Part shown: piece by piece, positions 60,407 through 64,000 of the stretch
How positions within the stretch are numbered: the stretch's first letter is position 1
How the letters are laid out: each line of letters begins with the position of its first letter
Origin: UBA1189 sp964570685
Lineage (GTDB): Bacteria > Bacteroidota > Bacteroidia > Bacteroidales > Bacteroidaceae
Direction of reading: 5' to 3'
NCBI GenBank assembly: GCA_964570685.1
Contig: CAZMZC010000010.1
Location: 1 to 64,000, forward strand
DNA length: 64,000 bases
Program-made: the position numbers and the translations under genes
The notes under the pieces: generated by a model
What the model was told of the DNA's origin: nothing
The model's database searches: none
What the model saw: only the letters and a program-made list of their open reading frames with translations

Positions 60407-63064
60407 TCATTCCAAATCCAAGTAATCGCATCCACGGATGTCCTGTGTCTTATCGTAGATGAGCAGGTAATAGCCGGCTGCGATATAGTCACATACGCCC
60501 GAGAGGTCGATGGATATGTTGGGGTTGTCCTTGATCTCGAAATAGTAGATGTAGGGCGAGATGGTGTCCTCAATCTTGCGCAGGTCGTTGGAGCCGATGT
60601 AGAAACCTACGAGGCTGGGGCAGGTATACAATCCCGTGGGCCACTCCTTGAGCGTGCGGTTGCCCTCTTCGTCGCGTTGGTGACGGATACCGAAGGTAGT
60701 GAGGTAGGCACCGTCGAGCGGTTCGTAGGGGAACTCCGAGAAGCAGTTGTAGCTGAGGTCGATGCCGTAGAGGTAGGGAATGTTGGTCGACCAGAAGTCC
60801 TTGGGCAGGTCGGTCAGCTTGTTGTAGCTGAGGTCGATGGACTGCAACACGCGGGAGTACTCGCCCGTCATAGAGCCCTCGGGGATGCGCTCCATACCAT
60901 TGCCGGCAAGCATCAGCGTGGTGATGGGCGAGCCGCTATGGAAGAGGCGGGCGGGCATCGTCTTGAGGCGGTTATAGGAGAGCGATACCGAGTTGGCATT
61001 GATACCACGGTGGGCATCGCCATCCTCCAATTCAGAGATGAGGTTGTAGGAGAAGTCCACCGAAGCCATCACATAGTTTGACTTGGCATTGAAGATGTTG
61101 GGGAGCTTGGTGAGCAGGTTGTTCGTGCAAGAGAACATCTCCACATCATAGTAGCCGAAGAAGTAACCGTCGATGTTGGGTATCTCGGTAATCTGGTTGT
61201 AGTCGAGGTAGGTCTTGGTGAGGTTGATGCTCTTGCCGAAGGGGTGTAGCGTATGTACCTTGTTGTTGGTGCAATCGAGCATAGAGAGCATCTCCATCTT
61301 CTGCAGCGACTCCGTGGGCGGGAACTCCTCCAGGTTGTTGTAGCCCATATAGAGTATCTGCACACGGTTGCCCGACTTGCCGTCGGCCAGTGCTATCCAG
61401 TCCTTTCTCAACTGCTCGCCGCTGATGGATTGGTTGCAGGCGATGTTGAGCAGCTGTATCTCGGGCAATCCGGCCAGCATCTCCATGGGGAGGGCGGTCA
61501 GCTTGGGACAGTTGTATATCTCGATGTCGGTGAGCGCATCCAGGTTCTCCCAGCTCCACGTGCTCTGCTCCTCATAGTAGGGCGAGTCTTCGGCTACGTC
61601 CACGAAGAAGTTGTCGTGGGTGACGGGCGAGTTGGCGATGTAGAACTGTTGCAGCTCGGTGAGGCGCATCATGGCGCGTGAGATACCTGTGATCTGGTTG
61701 GTGAGGTTGCCCGACTGCACATCCTTCAGCGTGATGCGGCTGCTGGGCTGGATGGGTGTCTGCTTGGGGTCGCGGTTGATGCCCTCCTGCAGAATGTCGG
61801 AGAGCCCTTCGCGGATGTCGCGCTTGAGGAAGCGGTTGTGGTAGTCCATGCGTATGCGCTCGCGCTGCTCGGCCGTCATATTGGCACCGGCATCCTCGAA
61901 GAGGTGTCCGCCCAACTTCTCGTCGTGCGTGCCGAGAGAGAGCACCACCAGCTTGTCGAGCTGACCTATCGCATCGGGCACCACACCACGGGCACCCATA
62001 CCTGCCAGTGAAAGGCTGGCCACACGGCCATTGGCATCGAGCTGCACGCCCGGCTGGTCGCCCCACATATCGAGGTCCTTGTTGAAGTCCCAGTTGCAGC
62101 CTGGAGCCTCGGCCTCGCCGTAGTAAGTCCAGTTGGGTCCATCAAGGGCAAGCCATATCTCTTTCAGGGCGATGTAGTCCTTGATATGCTCGGCTGTCTC
62201 GCTCAGTTGGATGGTGACGGGCACATCCTTGGTCAGCCCATTGTCCTCCACGATGAAGGTAGCGGCCTCAATGCCGTCCACAGCCTCGAAGATGGTGCGT
62301 CCCTTCTTGTCAGAGTAGGTGGTGTAGCCGCTCACGGTGTAGTCACCGGCCTTGAGCCATACCACCGTGTCTACGGTGAAGTAGGCGGTCTGTGCATTAT
62401 ATTCCGAGCCGTCGAGCGAATAGTCGTGGAAGTCCTCCACATAGCTGACAGGCACCTTGCTGATCTCCACGCTCTCCTGCGTGTTGGTATTCTTTACCGT
62501 AAGACTCACCACACGGATGTCACTGAACGGATAGGCCCCTTCGCCACCGGCACGGGTGGTGGTAGTGAAGCAGTCGGGCTTGACGAGGCGGAACGAAGCC
62601 TTGCCACGCGGAGTGACGCTCACCGAGAGGTTGTGAGTGACGAGACCATCGGCAATGACGGTAAACTGCGAAGGAGCATTAGGCTCTACGAGGAGCACCT
62701 CATCCAGTCGGTCATACAGCGTATAGCCCACCATGCGGTACTCGCCAGCCAGAAGCTGCAGCTTGTCGCTGCGCAAGCCATACTCGGCATTCTCCGCGTT
62801 GTAGGAGTTGAGCACCAGCGTCTGCTCGATGGTAGAGCCCTCGCGCTGCATCACCACCTTCACCTTATGCGCATCGGCCAGATAGTCCAGCGTGTTGACC
62901 GCACGGGTAGGAGCCGTATCGTTCTTGTAGAGTTTGAACTGCACGTAGCCATACTGCACGCCCAGTTCATCCTCCTTCTCGGAGCAACCCGTGAAGCCTA
63001 TGGCCACACAAAGGAGCAGTGCAGCGACAAGGAAACGGTTGCTAAATGACAGGTATCTTTTCAT
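60407..63064 (-). CDS. DUF4458 and leucine-rich-repeat lipoprotein
   Basis: An 885-aa lipoprotein (VAIGFTGC, Cys27). Residues 35-165 match the DUF4458 pattern (GYVQFKLYKNDTAPTRAVNTLDYLADAHKVKVVMQREG), with a related beta domain to about 290. LRR-type repeats then dominate (LVVLSLGTHDEKLGG, VLQSIDLSYNKLTDLPKDFWSTNIPYLYGIDLSYNCFSEFP). DUF4458-LRR lipoproteins are found beside BACON-LRR genes in Bacteroides-type genomes. Surface binding is inferred from architecture only. Just 25 bp separate it from the upstream edge gene. Confidence 0.83.
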   Translation of the reverse strand: MKRYLSFSNRFLVAALLLCVAIGFTGCSEKEDELGVQYGYVQFKLYKNDTAPTRAVNTLDYLADAHKVKVVMQREGSTIEQTLVLNSYNAENAEYGLRSDKLQLLAGEYRMVGYTLYDRLDEVLLVEPNAPSQFTVIADGLVTHNLSVSVTPRGKASFRLVKPDCFTTTTRAGGEGAYPFSDIRVVSLTVKNTNTQESVEISKVPVSYVEDFHDYSLDGSEYNAQTAYFTVDTVVWLKAGDYTVSGYTTYSDKKGRTIFEAVDGIEAATFIVEDNGLTKDVPVTIQLSETAEHIKDYIALKEIWLALDGPNWTYYGEAEAPGCNWDFNKDLDMWGDQPGVQLDANGRVASLSLAGMGARGVVPDAIGQLDKLVVLSLGTHDEKLGGHLFEDAGANMTAEQRERIRMDYHNRFLKRDIREGLSDILQEGINRDPKQTPIQPSSRITLKDVQSGNLTNQITGISRAMMRLTELQQFYIANSPVTHDNFFVDVAEDSPYYEEQSTWSWENLDALTDIEIYNCPKLTALPMEMLAGLPEIQLLNIACNQSISGEQLRKDWIALADGKSGNRVQILYMGYNNLEEFPPTESLQKMEMLSMLDCTNNKVHTLHPFGKSINLTKTYLDYNQITEIPNIDGYFFGYYDVEMFSCTNNLLTKLPNIFNAKSNYVMASVDFSYNLISELEDGDAHRGINANSVSLSYNRLKTMPARLFHSGSPITTLMLAGNGMERIPEGSMTGEYSRVLQSIDLSYNKLTDLPKDFWSTNIPYLYGIDLSYNCFSEFPYEPLDGAYLTTFGIRHQRDEEGNRTLKEWPTGLYTCPSLVGFYIGSNDLRKIEDTISPYIYYFEIKDNPNISIDLSGVCDYIAAGYYLLIYDKTQDIRGCDYLDLE

Positions 63065-63089
63065 ATCTATTTATATACTTTTCGGCATC

Positions 63090-63998
63090 TTAAAAAACAG
63101 GTTCAACCACCAAGGCTTTGAGAGGAATCTTATTGGCATCAACGAAGTAGATGATGTGCTCCTCCTCTATATAGGTCTGGAATAATATATAGTAATGCAG
63201 GTCATCCTCGGCCAGTGAAGGCTCGGCACGGAAATTCTCATTAATGAGGTATTGCTTGCCGCTCTTGCCCCATACCTGGATGTGGGCGCCATCGACAACT
63301 CCGGGGTCCCATGCTTCTATATCCAACATCGGATTTACTACATAGGGAGAGCCAAACTCCAGCTGGGTATGGTATACATTCTCTTCCGACACACAGTAGC
63401 CCATGGCTATATCGAGCCATTCACTGTCGCTCTCGGCACTAACCTCCACCTCTTGCAAAGTGGTTCCGTGCGATATGGCAAAACTGCTACCCATCAGGCT
63501 CTCCTGGGTGAACTCGGCGATGAGGTAACGCTCTACATCGGCTTTTATCTCCTTAGCGCCTTCCAACTCTTCGAACAGGAATGCATCCTTGCCATCGACA
63601 ATGCTATCGGCGAGGAACTGGGGGAGCACAAACAGATAACCCTTGCGCTTGTTGGCCGTATTCTCAGAGAAGCTGATGCTGATGCCTCCCTGCTGGTCGT
63701 CGGCAACACTTATCCAGCTCTCCTCGGCATTGACTATAGTGCAGCCTGCATCCTTCTCGTAGCTCACATAGATCAGTTCGTAGGCATCGTTGCGGGCTGT
63801 CAGCATCACGGGGATAGGAGTTTCGTACACTTCCAATGTGGTGGAGTACATGCCGTCCTTATAGGTCTTTCCGTCGGCAGCTACGGTCAGTGCCCATTGC
63901 GTAGCGGGCGACATGATGACGCTGCGGGCATCCATGCCAGTGTATTGCAGATGAAGTTGCATGAGCGTATGGTTGTCGTAGACAAAGGTCAATGAGTC
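63090..63998 (-). CDS. Surface protein, DUF5003-like (5' end outside window)
   Basis: The frame is open to the window edge (an upstream in-frame Ser-Leu precedes TFVYDNHTLM), so the N-terminus is missing. About 300 residues are seen, beta-rich: GYLFVLPQFLADSIVDGK in the middle, and near the end IQVWGKSGKQYLINENFRAEPSLAEDDLHYYILFQTYIEEEH. These resemble DUF5003 proteins found upstream of DUF4458/LRR genes. It would be the first visible gene of the surface operon running left to 55099. Family assignment is tentative. Confidence 0.65.
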   Translation of the reverse strand, partial: DSLTFVYDNHTLMQLHLQYTGMDARSVIMSPATQWALTVAADGKTYKDGMYSTTLEVYETPIPVMLTARNDAYELIYVSYEKDAGCTIVNAEESWISVADDQQGGISISFSENTANKRKGYLFVLPQFLADSIVDGKDAFLFEELEGAKEIKADVERYLIAEFTQESLMGSSFAISHGTTLQEVEVSAESDSEWLDIAMGYCVSEENVYHTQLEFGSPYVVNPMLDIEAWDPGVVDGAHIQVWGKSGKQYLINENFRAEPSLAEDDLHYYILFQTYIEEEHIIYFVDANKIPLKALVVEPVF

Positions 63999-64000
63999 GG

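Noticed and set aside
59081..63049. Long forward frames (338 and 287 codons) in the surface operon
   Set aside because: Both are antisense to LRR/DUF4458 lipoprotein genes with good lipoprotein signals; they have no signals or motifs of their own.

Overview
The window looks like a chromosomal segment of a Bacteroidales bacterium (Bacteroides/Prevotella-type). The evidence is three SusC/SusD outer-membrane pairs, many lipoproteins with Bacteroidota-type signals, BACON, DUF4458 and Omp28-type proteins, a protease with a type IX secretion (Por) tail, and promoters matching the Bacteroidota sigma consensus (TTTG, about 20 bp, TAnnTTTG). I found no rRNA, tRNA or CRISPR.

Layout. 1-2.7 kb: end of an unknown gene, a hypothetical gene, a DnaB-like RecA-fold protein with a decayed Walker A and a broken tail, and a Fic AMP-transferase bracketed by short repeats. 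3.4-4.9 kb: an AAA ATPase/nuclease-like gene flanked by diverged direct repeats. 5.4-11.1 kb (-): operon of a T9SS-type M6 metalloprotease, a small lipoprotein and HflX. 11.2-14.9 kb (+): operon of a TlpA-like thioredoxin, a DUF6029-like barrel, an Omp28-like lipoprotein and another lipoprotein. 15-19 kb: a TonB_C-like periplasmic protein, a large intergenic inverted repeat, then a trypsin-fold lipoprotein and its partner. 19.2-24.4 kb (-): M43 metalloprotease, Omp28-like lipoprotein and a large lipoprotein. 24.7-54.8 kb: the accessory core described below. 55-64 kb (-): surface-lipoprotein operon with lipocalin-like, DUF1573, subtilase, BACON/LRR, DUF4458/LRR and a truncated edge gene.

The core is an apparent SusC shufflon. 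Three SusC-SusD-lipoprotein cassettes lie at 27-33 kb (-), 36.5-42.5 kb (-) and 46-51.7 kb (+). The first and third SusC genes have no signal peptide and begin in the middle of the N-terminal carboxypeptidase-like domain, at an identical 18-bp site (AAGTAGCGCGAAGACTTT). The same site ends an orphan 'leader' reading frame at 42552-42776 that supplies exactly the missing part: promoter, signal peptide and first half of the domain. Next to the leader is a tyrosine recombinase gene with all catalytic residues. Inverting 42556-46203 would fuse the leader in frame to the third SusC. In the orientation seen, the leader promoter faces the intact second SusC, which has no recognisable promoter of its own. 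SusC/D shufflons driven by tyrosine recombinases are known in Bacteroides fragilis; the arrangement here is my reading of the sequence.

Interleaved with the Sus cassettes are AAA ATPases of two families, AAA_14/DUF4143 and ATPase_2/DUF234, most ending in a PD-(D/E)XK-like domain. Two cassettes repeat the order SusC-SusD-lipoprotein / hairpin / AAA_14 / hairpin / convergent ATPase_2. Nearly every ATPase gene carries its own set of repeats, spaced by about two or three helical turns or arranged as a palindrome, over or beside its promoter. Each set is different in sequence, which suggests gene-specific autoregulation. Their function is unknown.
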